A stretch of DNA of 64,000 nt from Lentilactobacillus senioris. Lineage in GTDB: Bacteria; Bacillota; Bacilli; Lactobacillales; Lactobacillaceae. The notes below the pieces were generated by a model. That model had not been told where the DNA came from and searched no databases. It saw only the letters and a program-made list of their open reading frames with translations. A program made the translations under genes and the position numbers. This document shows positions 1 through 8,358 of this stretch, piece after piece. The DNA is taken from the NCBI RefSeq assembly GCF_026798195.1, contig NZ_JAPQEZ010000002.1:62001-126000 (forward strand). Direction: 5' to 3'. Position 1 is the first letter of the stretch, and each line of letters opens with the position of its first letter.

Positions 1-1937
1 TTTATTTACTAATGAAGCAACGTCCTCAAGATACGCGCTGGTCTAAATATGTATCAGTAATACGACCAACTATTTTCCGGTTTATCTGGTTTTCATTAAT
101 GGCCGGGTTACTAAGTGGTTTTATGTTATTACCAACGGTTTTGGCCATGCTATCAACGGGAAAAGGAGTCTTTTCTTGGTGGAGTTTTATGCCATTGCCA
201 GCGTTTGGGCCTAGTTCCTTAGTGAATTTAGGCGTGGGGGCCTCTAATTTTGATGGCCGTTTACTTCATGGACCTAGTATTTTTTCTGGTTCGTTCTTTT
301 TAATTGGAGCCGTTGTTTATTTTCGATCTGCTCAAATTACCAAACAAAACAAGCGAGCTGCTGGCTGGTTATTATTAGCGGTTTTGTTGGGAATGGGAAT
401 TGAAACCTTTAATACTATTTGGCATATGTTGCAACAACCAGCTGGCTTTCCGTTTAGAATGGTTTACCTTTTTAGTTTTGCAGTCATTATGCTGACCTAT
501 GAAGGCTATTTAAAGGGGATGTTTGCTGAAAAACAAACCGTGATTAAAACGGCCGTATTAATTATGGTCCTTATATTGATTGGTTATGCGGTGGCAAACT
601 TTACGGCTAATCAGCAAGACTTAAATCAATTACTTACTTATCAATATTTGGTAAGTAATTGGAATATTATTTTTGCGGCGGCATTTTTATTAACCACCGT
701 ATTGGTGATTGGGACTGGTAAAAATCATTATCAGCTAGCACAGTATTTAATTTTGCTCTTAGTAAGTGTTGAAATGGGCTTTAACTTTTGGGAAGCTAAC
801 AAAGCCATGCCATTAGTACAAACTAAACAGTATTCCCAGGCGTTTAAACGATCTGAAAAACAATTCAGTAAGTTAAAGGACAAACAGTTTTACCGGAGTA
901 ACGTTTATAATTTGGATTTACGGAAATCTTTTCCGGTGGATTATAACGGCTATAATGACTCCTTAATTTTTGGGTATCGCGGAATTAACTCGTATAGTTC
1001 GACACTTAATTCTAATACTTGGCATGTATTAAACAGTTTAGGATTTGATAGTCGTAACGTTCGCCGCATTGGTTCCATGGGAGCGACCCCAATTACGCGT
1101 CAATTGTTGGGACTTAAGTACGATGTAGTAGTAGATGGTAAGCACAGTGAAATTATTGTTGATCACCAAACCAGTGGCTTAGGATTTATGACTAATCGAC
1201 AGATTAAAGATGTTCACTTTAGTGCTAACCAACCATTTTACAATTTGAATATGCTGATTAATGCGGAAACGGGACGATCGGAAAATCCGTTTGTGTTAGC
1301 TCAAGATATTAAGATCCGGCAGACAACTTATCATGATCGGTTTCAATACCATTTGATTGTTAAAGCACAGCTAGATGGCCAACAGTATCTGTATGTTCCT
1401 CAAGTTAGATTGGCTGAAACCGAGGTGAAAATCAATAACCAGGTAGTAGATCCAAGACTACGAGGATTAGGTACCCAGGTGATTAAGATTAATCGAGCTA
1501 AAAAGGGGCAACTGACTGATATTAAAATTGATTCTAAACAACCAATTTATGAGTTATCTCAAATGGTGGCTAGTTTTGATCAGCCTCGATTCAATAAAGT
1601 TTATCAAGAACTAAATCGTCACAGTCTGAACGTTAAAAATGCTGAACGATTAACTAATAATGGTAGTCATTTCGCAGGGACAATAACCGTTGATAAAGAT
1701 AAACCAATTTTACTGGTTAGTCTTCCCTACAACGATGGTTGGCAAATTAAATCAGATGGTAAACAAGTACCTACCGTGAAGGTTGCAGATGGGCTTTTGG
1801 GAGTTGAATTAACCCCGGGACAGCACCGCTTGCAATTTAATTACCAAGTAGAAGGATTAAAAGCAGGGATCTTAGTATCCATAATGAGCGCTTTAATGAT
1901 GCTGGGAACGGTAGTTTGGCAACGTTTTAAAAAGTGA
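1..1937 (+). CDS. YfhO-family polytopic membrane protein, 5' end outside window
   Basis: The reading frame is open back to the window edge with no stop upstream of the first ATG at 12, so this is probably the C-terminal 640 or so residues of a larger protein; family members are usually about 850 aa. It has several hydrophobic membrane segments in the first 260 residues, then a long extracytoplasmic beta-rich domain (about 280-610) and one C-terminal membrane helix. This layout matches YfhO-like GT-C-fold proteins, which take part in glycosylating lipoteichoic acid or other envelope polymers in Firmicutes. The substrate here is unknown. A hairpin terminator follows directly, so it ends its transcript. 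Confidence 0.75.
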   Translation, partial: YLLMKQRPQDTRWSKYVSVIRPTIFRFIWFSLMAGLLSGFMLLPTVLAMLSTGKGVFSWWSFMPLPAFGPSSLVNLGVGASNFDGRLLHGPSIFSGSFFLIGAVVYFRSAQITKQNKRAAGWLLLAVLLGMGIETFNTIWHMLQQPAGFPFRMVYLFSFAVIMLTYEGYLKGMFAEKQTVIKTAVLIMVLILIGYAVANFTANQQDLNQLLTYQYLVSNWNIIFAAAFLLTTVLVIGTGKNHYQLAQYLILLLVSVEMGFNFWEANKAMPLVQTKQYSQAFKRSEKQFSKLKDKQFYRSNVYNLDLRKSFPVDYNGYNDSLIFGYRGINSYSSTLNSNTWHVLNSLGFDSRNVRRIGSMGATPITRQLLGLKYDVVVDGKHSEIIVDHQTSGLGFMTNRQIKDVHFSANQPFYNLNMLINAETGRSENPFVLAQDIKIRQTTYHDRFQYHLIVKAQLDGQQYLYVPQVRLAETEVKINNQVVDPRLRGLGTQVIKINRAKKGQLTDIKIDSKQPIYELSQMVASFDQPRFNKVYQELNRHSLNVKNAERLTNNGSHFAGTITVDKDKPILLVSLPYNDGWQIKSDGKQVPTVKVADGLLGVELTPGQHRLQFNYQVEGLKAGILVSIMSALMMLGTVVWQRFKK

Positions 1938-1947
1938 AAATTTTTTA

Positions 1948-1976
1948 CAAAAGACGACTGATTAGGTTGTCTTTTT
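1948..1976 (+). terminator. Intrinsic terminator after the YfhO-like gene
   Basis: AAAGACGAC pairs with GTTGTCTTT across a short loop and is followed by a T run. It lies just after the stop codon. Confidence 0.7.
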
Positions 1977-2072
1977 GTTTTAATGCCAGTGAAGAAAACG
2001 CTTTAAAATAGGATTTGTAAAATGATTAAATTTTATAAATTGTCATTTTTGAAAAAAATTTTCGTTTTTCTC

Positions 2073-2101
2073 TTGCGAAAAATTAGTCCGAATCATATAA
2101 T
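2073..2101 (+). promoter_or_regulatory. Sigma-70/SigA promoter of gnd
   Basis: TTGCGA and TATAAT are separated by exactly 17 bases, about 50 bases ahead of the gnd start. This is one of the clearest vegetative promoters in the window and suggests strong expression. Confidence 0.75.
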
Positions 2102-2150
2102 TAAAACCGTGATAGGAACTCAGAAAAAGTAGATGAAAGAGGTATACGAA

Positions 2151-3053
2151 ATGCAAATTGGTATGATCGGTCTCGGTAAAATGGGCCTTAACCTTGTTAA
2201 GAACATGATTAGAAACGGTAACGAAGTAGTAGCATTTGACCTTAACCCTGAAAGTGTTGAATTAGCTGTTGCTGCTGGTGCAACTGGCGCAACTAGTAAC
2301 GCTGACTTGGTTAGCAAATTAGATGGTCCTCGCACTGTTTGGATCATGGTTCCTGCTGGGGCCCCAACTGATTCAACCGTTAGCGACATGGTTAGTTTGC
2401 TTTCAGAAGGCGATTACCTTATTGATGGTGGTAATTCATTTTATGAAGACTCAATCCGTCATGGTAAGTTAGCCGCTGAAGAAGGAATCAACTTCTTCGA
2501 TTGTGGTACTTCTGGTGGGATGAACGGTGCTTTGAACGCCGGTAACTTCATGATCGGTGGCCCAAGTGCTGAAAAATTCGAACACTTGAAACCATTGTAT
2601 GAAGGAATTGCAGAAAAAGACGGTTACCTTTACACTGGTAAAGTTGGTTCAGGTCACTTCTTGAAGATGGTTCACAACGGTATCGAATACGGTATGATGG
2701 GTGCCATTGGTGAAGGATTTGACGTTTTGGAAAACAGTCAATTTGATTACAATAACGAAGCAGTTGCTAAAGTTTGGAACCACGGTTCAGTTGTTCGTGG
2801 TTGGTTGATGGAATTAGCTGAAGAAGCTTTTGCTAAGGACGACAAACTTTCATCCATTGCTGGTGTTATGCACTCATCTGGTGAAGGTAAGTGGACTGTT
2901 CAAGAAGCCCTTAAAGAAAACGTTGCTACTCCAGTAATCACTGCTTCATTGTACGAACGTTACGCTTCAATGACTGACGATAGCTTTACTGGTAAAGTTG
3001 TTTCTGCTTTACGTAACGGCTTCGGTGGTCACGCAATGGACATGAAGAAATAA
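2151..3053 (+). CDS. gnd: 6-phosphogluconate dehydrogenase, decarboxylating (short form)
   Basis: It oxidatively decarboxylates 6-phosphogluconate to ribulose 5-phosphate with reduction of NAD(P), in the cytoplasm. In heterofermentative lactobacilli this step feeds the phosphoketolase pathway. The 300-aa length fits the short GndA/GntZ-type enzymes rather than the 470-aa form. Visible motifs are the Rossmann GLGKMG (residues 7-12), the substrate-binding GGNSFYEDS, the signature GTSGGMNG and the catalytic KMVHNG segment. The start at the second ATG was chosen because AAAGAGG lies 8 bases before it; the upstream ATG at 2133 overlaps that site. Codon use is strongly biased (AAC, GGT, CGT), as in highly expressed genes. 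Confidence 0.95.
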   Translation: MQIGMIGLGKMGLNLVKNMIRNGNEVVAFDLNPESVELAVAAGATGATSNADLVSKLDGPRTVWIMVPAGAPTDSTVSDMVSLLSEGDYLIDGGNSFYEDSIRHGKLAAEEGINFFDCGTSGGMNGALNAGNFMIGGPSAEKFEHLKPLYEGIAEKDGYLYTGKVGSGHFLKMVHNGIEYGMMGAIGEGFDVLENSQFDYNNEAVAKVWNHGSVVRGWLMELAEEAFAKDDKLSSIAGVMHSSGEGKWTVQEALKENVATPVITASLYERYASMTDDSFTGKVVSALRNGFGGHAMDMKK

Positions 3054-3068
3054 TTTAAATGGTTAATG

Positions 3069-3099
3069 AAAAGCATTCCGTAACGGAATGCTTTTTTTT
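3069..3099 (+). terminator. Intrinsic terminator of gnd
   Basis: AAGCATTCCGT and its exact reverse complement form a tight stem followed by eight T. Confidence 0.9.
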
Positions 3100-3227
3100 G
3101 TGGAGATTGTTTAATAGTGATCAACCAATAACAGCCCGTTAACTATAAAAAAATAAGTAATTTGCTATATTAACTTGTAATTAGTAAGTTGTGATGCTAC
3201 CATGAAATTATTCAAGGAGGGATTAAG

Positions 3228-3866
3228 ATGACAAATGTTTTAGTTTTAGGTGCAACCGGACGAATTGCTCAACAGGCTGAACCAATGTTACTTGACGAAG
3301 GGGTTAACTTAACTCTGATGCTCCGCAATCCTAACAAGCTGAATTTAACTTCTGAACAGCAAAAACGAGCTAACATTATCGTTGGTGACGTCTTGGATCA
3401 AGCCACCCTTACTGACGCAATGCAAGGTGTCGACATTGTTTACGCTAATTTAGCGGGTGACGTTATTGAGATGGCTAAATTAATTGAGCAAACTATGCGG
3501 ACCGTTGGGGTTAAACGAATTGTTTGGATTTCCACACTAGGAATCTATGACGAAGTTCCCGGTAACTTTGGTAAGTGGAATAATGAAACCCTAGGTGATT
3601 ATTTAACTCACTATGCTGAAGCTGCTAAAGTATTTGAAGATTCTGACCTCGACTACACGATTATTCGGCCTGCATGGCTAACTGATAAGGATGAGGTAGA
3701 TTATGAAGTAACGGGTCGCACCGAAGCCTTTAAGGGGACTGAAGTTTCTCGCAAGTCAATTGCCGCTGTGGTAACGGCTATTGTCCAAAATCCACAAAAA
3801 TATGAACGAGCTTCTATCGGAGTGAATAAACCCAATACTGACGGTGATAAACCGGCCTTTATGTAA
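3228..3866 (+). CDS. NAD(P)-binding atypical SDR / NmrA-like protein
   Basis: A 212-aa cytoplasmic protein with an N-terminal Rossmann motif GATGRIAQ (residues 8-15) and the overall pattern of NAD(P)H-binding 'BVR-B/YwnB-like' atypical short-chain dehydrogenases. Such proteins act as oxidoreductases or redox sensors; the substrate cannot be told from the sequence. Conserved pieces include VWISTLGIYDEVPG and YTIIRPAWLTD. A strong AAGGAGGG ribosome site lies 8 bases upstream of the ATG. The upstream region has an inverted AACTT/AAGTT pair that could be an operator, but no regulator gene is adjacent. It ends at a terminator shared with the convergent aquaporin gene. Confidence 0.8.
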   Translation: MTNVLVLGATGRIAQQAEPMLLDEGVNLTLMLRNPNKLNLTSEQQKRANIIVGDVLDQATLTDAMQGVDIVYANLAGDVIEMAKLIEQTMRTVGVKRIVWISTLGIYDEVPGNFGKWNNETLGDYLTHYAEAAKVFEDSDLDYTIIRPAWLTDKDEVDYEVTGRTEAFKGTEVSRKSIAAVVTAIVQNPQKYERASIGVNKPNTDGDKPAFM

Positions 3867-3899
3867 ACAAAAAAGACGCCTGCGGGCGTCTTTTTTTGT
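3867..3899. terminator. Bidirectional terminator
   Basis: AAAAAAGACGCC and GGCGTCTTTTTTT flank a 3-4 base loop. A-run and T-run on both sides let it serve both the gene at 3228-3866 and the convergent aquaporin. Confidence 0.9.
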
Positions 3900-3908
3900 T
3901 GATTTTAA

Positions 3909-4559
3909 TTAAGCTTCACTACCGAACCAACGGCCAACAAAAGCTGCTAGCGCACCACCAACTAATGGGGCTAACAAGTAAACCCAGTAGTGGCTAAGTG
4001 CTGAACCGCCAGCCATTAAGGCAGGACCGAAACTTCTAGCAGGGTTCAATGAACCACCGGTTAAGTTCAAAGCAACGATAATCAAGAATGCTAGAGCTAA
4101 ACCAATTGCTAATGGAGCCAAGTTAGCATTGCCTAAGCGATCACTAGTGACCATTAAAATAACTAGGATGAAGATGAAAGTGATTAAAACTTCCACCCAA
4201 AAGGCAGTGCCGGCACTGATTTTAGGAAAATCAGTTTGTCCAAGTTGATTAGTAGCTAAACCTAAATCGCCCACTAGGGTTTTAATAATAGCAGAAGCAG
4301 CAATTGCCCCTAGAAATTGGGAAATTACGTAACCAACAAATTCCGTTAAGCTTAACCGGTTGTTGATTAACATAGCCAATGAAACTGCGGGATTAAAGTT
4401 ACCGCCGGAAACATTACCAAATGCGTAAGCCATAATGGTAATTGCTAAACCAAAAGCTAGTCCAATAGTTAACGGATCGCCTTTGGCTAAGACTACCGCA
4501 CCGGTACCAGCAAAAACTAACATAAACGTACCGATAAATTCAGCAACGTATTTTTGCAT
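3909..4559 (-). CDS. MIP-family aquaporin (AqpZ-like)
   Basis: A 216-aa integral membrane channel with six predicted helices and the two half-helix signatures, NPAVS (about residue 56) and NPARS (about residue 173). A Ser after the second NPAR is typical of water-selective aquaporins; glycerol facilitators usually have Asp (NPARD), as seen in the other MIP gene at 15.1 kb. I therefore favour water transport, possibly with small solutes. An AGGTAA-type ribosome site precedes the ATG. It is divergent from the phosphatase-mutase gene and convergent with the SDR gene. Confidence 0.88.
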   Translation of the reverse strand: MQKYVAEFIGTFMLVFAGTGAVVLAKGDPLTIGLAFGLAITIMAYAFGNVSGGNFNPAVSLAMLINNRLSLTEFVGYVISQFLGAIAASAIIKTLVGDLGLATNQLGQTDFPKISAGTAFWVEVLITFIFILVILMVTSDRLGNANLAPLAIGLALAFLIIVALNLTGGSLNPARSFGPALMAGGSALSHYWVYLLAPLVGGALAAFVGRWFGSEA

Positions 4560-4707
4560 CTTAAATTACCTCCATCAAATTTATAATAATTAGTATAAAG
4601 ATTGCCTATCTATTTTACCATACTAAGGATTGGAGTTCTAATGGTGGGCGAAAGACAGCGGATACGTTATACTAAACTTAAGAACGTCAAGAAAGTGGGA
4701 TGATGAC

Positions 4708-5367
4708 ATGAAGACAGTTACAGCATATTTAGTTCGCCATGGTCAAACCTATTTGAATCTTTATAATAAGGTTCAAGGATGGATTGATTCACCACTAACC
4801 GATAAAGGCCAACAAGATGCTAAAAATGCAGGACAGCGGCTAGCTCAAATTAATTTTAATGCGGCGTTTTCTAGTGACTCCGGGAGGGCTATTGATACGG
4901 CGCGATTAATTTTAAAGGCTAACCCCCACAACAGTGATATTGTGCGTTATCAGTACCCAGAATTGCGCGAACAGTTCCATGGTTATTTTGAAGGCAGCGA
5001 CTTAAGTCAAATGTGGCAATTTGTGGGAGCGCAAGTAGAAACGACTACTGAAGCCGGAGTTTTGAATAATTTTGGTCTCGAACGGGCCCGGGATCTAATT
5101 CAACGAGCAGATCTATACAACCAAGCGGAAAATAACGCAATGTTTTGGGAACGATTAGATTATGGTTTTGACAAGATTCGGCGTAATACTAATGATGGCG
5201 ATACGATATTAATCGTGTCTCATGGGATGACGATTCGTTCGATTGTTGACCGCTATGCACCTAAATTGGATATCGGTCAAGCTACTGCCAATGGGAGTGT
5301 GACTAAGTTAATTATTACTGATGATGATATTCAAGTAGAGTACTTCAACAACTTGGGGGAAGTTTAA
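4708..5367 (+). CDS. Histidine phosphatase superfamily protein (phosphoglycerate mutase-like)
   Basis: A 219-aa cytoplasmic protein with the family signature LVRHGQT near residue 9 (His nucleophile), an acidic ELREQFHG segment and a second catalytic His in VSHGMTIRS. Lactobacilli carry many paralogues of this family acting on sugar phosphates or other small phosphoesters; the true glycolytic mutase is normally better conserved (GLNERHYG), and that motif is absent. The substrate is therefore open. The ATG follows GAAAGTGGGATG, a weak ribosome site. Confidence 0.82.
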   Translation: MKTVTAYLVRHGQTYLNLYNKVQGWIDSPLTDKGQQDAKNAGQRLAQINFNAAFSSDSGRAIDTARLILKANPHNSDIVRYQYPELREQFHGYFEGSDLSQMWQFVGAQVETTTEAGVLNNFGLERARDLIQRADLYNQAENNAMFWERLDYGFDKIRRNTNDGDTILIVSHGMTIRSIVDRYAPKLDIGQATANGSVTKLIITDDDIQVEYFNNLGEV

Positions 5368-5373
5368 CCCTGG

Positions 5374-5402
5374 TTGAGAGAAAGCGATAATTATGGTATC
5401 TT
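5374..5402 (+). promoter_or_regulatory. Putative promoter of the ABC-F leader
   Basis: TTGAGA and TATCTT are 17 bases apart, just after the preceding stop codon. A transcript would start near 5409 and run through the overlapping hairpins into the ABC-F gene. Confidence 0.45.
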
Positions 5403-5409
5403 GATAAGA

Positions 5410-5436
5410 ATGCAAATGACGAGTTTGAATAGTTAA
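5410..5436 (+). CDS. Possible 8-codon leader peptide ahead of the ABC-F gene
   Basis: ATG to TAA encodes MQMTSLNS. No good ribosome site is present and the predicted transcript start lies about at the ATG, so it would be leaderless or start at the internal ATG. Its stop codon touches the first arm of an alternative stem, the arrangement expected of translational attenuators. Speculative. Confidence 0.2.
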   Translation: MQMTSLNS

Positions 5437-5490
5437 TTTCGACTCGAAAAAAAGTGCAATTCCGATGAATTAAAGTCGAAATTGCACTTT
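5435..5490 (+). promoter_or_regulatory. Mutually exclusive hairpins (possible attenuator)
   Basis: AATTTCGACT (5435-5444) can pair perfectly with AGTCGAAATT (5474-5483). AAAGTGCAATT (5451-5461) can pair perfectly with AATTGCACTTT (5480-5490). The two right arms overlap, so only one stem can form. The second stem is followed by a weak U tract (TTTGTTATT). It may be a terminator/antiterminator pair controlling the ABC-F gene, or simply the terminator of the upstream gene. Confidence 0.5.
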
Positions 5491-5563
5491 GTTATTAATA
5501 CTGAAATAGTGGTTAGATGGTTGCAACTCATTGTTGAACCAGCCGAAAGGAAGAAAACGAAAC

Positions 5564-7192
5564 ATGATTACAGTAACTGACATGAGCCTGCAGTTTTCGG
5601 GCAAGAAACTTTATGAAGACGTTAATTTAAAATTTACTCCGGGTAATTGTTATGGAATTATCGGGGCTAACGGGGCTGGTAAGTCTACGTTCTTAAAATT
5701 ATTACAGGGCCAACTGCAACCCACTACCGGAACCATTTCAGTAGATAAAAACGAACGGATGTCTAGCTTAAGTCAAGATCACTACGGTTTTGAAGATCAA
5801 ACTGTGATGCAGACCGTAATCCAAGGTAACCAAAAATTATTTGACATCATGACTGAAAAAGACGCCTTATATGCTAAGGCTGATTTTAGTGAAGCTGATG
5901 GGTTAAGAGCTGCAGACTTAGAAGCTGAATTTGCTGAAATGGACGGTTGGAATGCCGAAGCAGATGCTTCATCATTATTGCAATCTGTCGGAATTGCTGA
6001 AGATCTGCATAATGAAATGATGAGTGAATTAAACGAAGGCCAAAAGGTGAAAGTTTTGCTAGCCCGAGCCTTGTTCGGTGAACCTGATATCTTGCTTTTG
6101 GACGAACCAACCAACGGGCTAGATGTCTACACCATTCAATGGTTAGAAGACTTCTTGGCTGACTATCCTAAGATCACCATCATTGTTTCTCATGACCGCC
6201 ACTTCTTAAATGCGGTTTGTACCATGATGTGTGACGTGGATTTTGGTAAAATTCAAATGTACGTCGGTAATTACGATTTCTGGCTTCAATCTAGCCAGTT
6301 AGCGGCTAAATTAAGGGCCGATGCTAACGCTAAAAAAGCTGATCAAATTAAAGAATTACAAGAATTTATTGCTAGATTTAGTGCCAACGCTTCTAAATCT
6401 AAGCAGGCTACTTCGCGAAAGAAACAATTAGACAAAATTTCGTTGGATGACATTAAGCCTTCATCTAGAAAATACCCATTCATTAAGTTTGAACAAAACC
6501 GGCCGGTCGGAAACGATTTGCTCCGGGTGGATAACATTAGTAAAACTATCGACGGAGTAAAGATTTTAGATAACGTTACCTTTACTTTGCGCCCTGGCGA
6601 CAAGACCGCCTTGGTTAGCCGTTCTGATTTGGCTACTACCGTCTTGATGCAAATTATTGCCGGCACTATGGAACCCGATACGGGAACCGTTACTTGGGGC
6701 CAAACGACGTCTCAAGGCTATTTACCTAGAGACTTCACTTCAGAATTCGATGGTAACGACGTCCGTATTTTGGATTGGCTACGTCAATTTGCTGAAAAAG
6801 GTAACGATGATGATGCCTTCTTACGTGGTTTCTTAGGCCGGATGCTCTTCTCCGGGGACGATGTTAACAAGCACGTGGACGTCTTATCTGGTGGGGAAAA
6901 AGTCCGGGTGATGTTATCTAAGTTAATGTTGCAAAAAAACAACGTATTACTCTTGGATGATCCAACCAACCATTTGGATTTGGAATCCATTACGGCGTTA
7001 AACGAAGCGTTAGTTGGTTTCCCAGGTTCTTTGATCTTTACGTCTCATGATCACGAATTTATTCAAACAATTGCTGATCACATCATCGAAGTTTCCGCGA
7101 ACGGAATTATTGACCGACGTGAAACTACTTACGATGAGTTTATTGCCCATCCAGAAGTGAAGAAGCAGTTAGAAGGATTGTACGGCGAATAA
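5564..7192 (+). CDS. ABC-F family ATPase, YkpA/YbiT type
   Basis: A 542-aa soluble twin-ATPase protein without membrane segments; ABC-F proteins act on the ribosome as translation factors, and some protect it from antibiotics. The N-terminus, the inter-domain linker (ANASKSKQATSRKK) and overall length match the YkpA/YbiT housekeeping subfamily rather than known resistance types. Walker A1 is GANGAGKS (34-41); Walker B1 is LLLDEPTN. The second Walker A is degenerate (VSRSDLATT). Oddly, the second Walker B reads LLLDDPTNHLD, replacing the catalytic Glu by Asp, and the first signature motif is NEGQK instead of an SGG form. The ATG was chosen because AAAGGAAG precedes it; a TTG further upstream has no ribosome site. 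Confidence 0.9.
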   Translation: MITVTDMSLQFSGKKLYEDVNLKFTPGNCYGIIGANGAGKSTFLKLLQGQLQPTTGTISVDKNERMSSLSQDHYGFEDQTVMQTVIQGNQKLFDIMTEKDALYAKADFSEADGLRAADLEAEFAEMDGWNAEADASSLLQSVGIAEDLHNEMMSELNEGQKVKVLLARALFGEPDILLLDEPTNGLDVYTIQWLEDFLADYPKITIIVSHDRHFLNAVCTMMCDVDFGKIQMYVGNYDFWLQSSQLAAKLRADANAKKADQIKELQEFIARFSANASKSKQATSRKKQLDKISLDDIKPSSRKYPFIKFEQNRPVGNDLLRVDNISKTIDGVKILDNVTFTLRPGDKTALVSRSDLATTVLMQIIAGTMEPDTGTVTWGQTTSQGYLPRDFTSEFDGNDVRILDWLRQFAEKGNDDDAFLRGFLGRMLFSGDDVNKHVDVLSGGEKVRVMLSKLMLQKNNVLLLDDPTNHLDLESITALNEALVGFPGSLIFTSHDHEFIQTIADHIIEVSANGIIDRRETTYDEFIAHPEVKKQLEGLYGE

Positions 7193-7216
7193 TAAATTAT
7201 AAATTCAATCCGGATT

Positions 7217-7266
7217 AAAAAAGCAGCTAATAATTTGACCATTGCGGTCATTATTAGCTGTTTTTT
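7217..7266. terminator. Bidirectional terminator
   Basis: CAGCTAATAA and TTATTAGCTG form the stem, with an internal GACC/GGTC extension, flanked by an A run and a T run. It serves the ABC-F gene and the convergent degV gene. Confidence 0.85.
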
Positions 7267-7271
7267 ATTTG

Positions 7272-8144
7272 CTATAGTTCACTTAAATACTGCCAATCAG
7301 TTGCCCACAGGACTCCCATAGCTTTTTCACCTGTATGTACACTGATGGAAGGGCCGATTTGGTTGGTCTCTACGATTGCATTAGGAAACCGTTCCTGGAT
7401 AGTTGCGGTCCAACTAGCTTTAGTTTTTGGATTATTAGCATCCACGATTGAAATTCTGATGGGAGTAGTAAACTCAAGAATCGAGTCGTCCATAGTAGCT
7501 AGCACTTTATTGAATGCTTGGCGCATTGTGTGTTCCTTGGCTAGGGGAACGATCTTGCCGTCGTGATCAAAAGTGAGAATCGGTTTAATTCGCAGCATGT
7601 TACCAATAAACGCTGAGGTATTAGAGATTCGGCCAGTTCGTAGCAGGTGTCCAATATTATCGACTACTAGATCTACTTTGATGGAGTCGCGTAATTGCTC
7701 TAGACGGGGGATGATTTCTGCAGCATTTTTACCTTCCGTAGCCATTTTGCCGGCTAATAAAGCTAAATCAGCTTCGCCCACACTAGCAATTTTAGAATCA
7801 AATGGATACACTTTAATGTTGGTAACTTCTTGAGAATACATTACTAGATTTTCGTAAAAGGTGGTAATTCCGGATGAAAGATTAACGCAAATAACTTCTT
7901 CGTAACCAGCAGCGCTTAGTTGATCAAATGCTTCTTGCATTTGACCCATGGTAACTTGAGCGGTGGTGGGGAGTTTTTCAGTATCAGCTAATTTAGTTAA
8001 AAACTCGGTAGCAGAAATGTCTACTCCTTCAGCATATTGATCCATCCCAAAAATAACGGTGATGGGCAAGACAGTAATGTTATATTTCTGTGCTTGTTCT
8101 TTGGTTAGATAACTCGCGCTATCAGTAATTACAGCAGTTTTCAT
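7272..8144 (-). CDS. DegV family fatty-acid-binding protein
   Basis: A 290-aa cytoplasmic protein with the DegV pattern: N-terminal AVITDSASYL, TAQVTMGQ in the lipid-binding loop, and a C-terminal IGPSISVHTGEKAMGV. DegV/FakB proteins bind a fatty acid and present it to the kinase FakA for phosphorylation, so this gene may help take up exogenous fatty acids. No fakA is nearby, so the partner is inferred. The gene stands alone, convergent with the ABC-F gene. A second, more diverged DegV gene lies at 20.6 kb. Confidence 0.88.
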   Translation of the reverse strand: MKTAVITDSASYLTKEQAQKYNITVLPITVIFGMDQYAEGVDISATEFLTKLADTEKLPTTAQVTMGQMQEAFDQLSAAGYEEVICVNLSSGITTFYENLVMYSQEVTNIKVYPFDSKIASVGEADLALLAGKMATEGKNAAEIIPRLEQLRDSIKVDLVVDNIGHLLRTGRISNTSAFIGNMLRIKPILTFDHDGKIVPLAKEHTMRQAFNKVLATMDDSILEFTTPIRISIVDANNPKTKASWTATIQERFPNAIVETNQIGPSISVHTGEKAMGVLWATDWQYLSEL

Positions 8145-8213
8145 TGAGGCTCGCTTTCTCTAGTTAGATTCTAAGTGTTTTACTGAAATTAGGCTGGTAA
8201 TAAAACCAGCATA

Positions 8214-8235
8214 GTATAATAACCTTGTATTATAC
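8214..8235. promoter_or_regulatory. Perfect 7-8-7 palindrome upstream of small membrane gene
   Basis: GTATAAT and ATTATAC are separated by 8 bases. The geometry and inner bases match the palindrome at the tetR promoter (TTATAAT, 8 bases, ATTATAA), so the same repressor might bind here. Part of the likeness may come from -10 element composition. Confidence 0.35.
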
Positions 8236-8262
8236 ATAAATATATCTAAGGGGGAAACAATT

Positions 8263-8310
8263 ATGAATCATTTTAAGCTAATTTTAGTCGCACTGGTGAT
8301 GATGGGATAA
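8263..8310 (+). CDS. 15-codon hydrophobic ORF (leader peptide or remnant)
   Basis: An ATG eight bases after AAGGGGG encodes MNHFKLILVALVMMG and then TAA. The frame continues open after this stop (VVRLLSKDCFGLGGH) and ends with a TAA that directly abuts the ATG of the next gene. It could be a hydrophobic leader peptide, a small membrane peptide, or a 31-aa ORF with a nonsense mutation. Confidence 0.35.
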   Translation: MNHFKLILVALVMMG

Positions 8311-8358
8311 GTGGTTAGGCTATTAAGTAAAGACTGTTTCGGACTAGGAGGTCACTAA

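Noticed and set aside
3140-3227. AACTT/AAGTT inverted repeat as an HxlR or MarR operator for the SDR gene
   Set aside because: Arms are short and AT-rich and no such regulator lies nearby; chance is likely.
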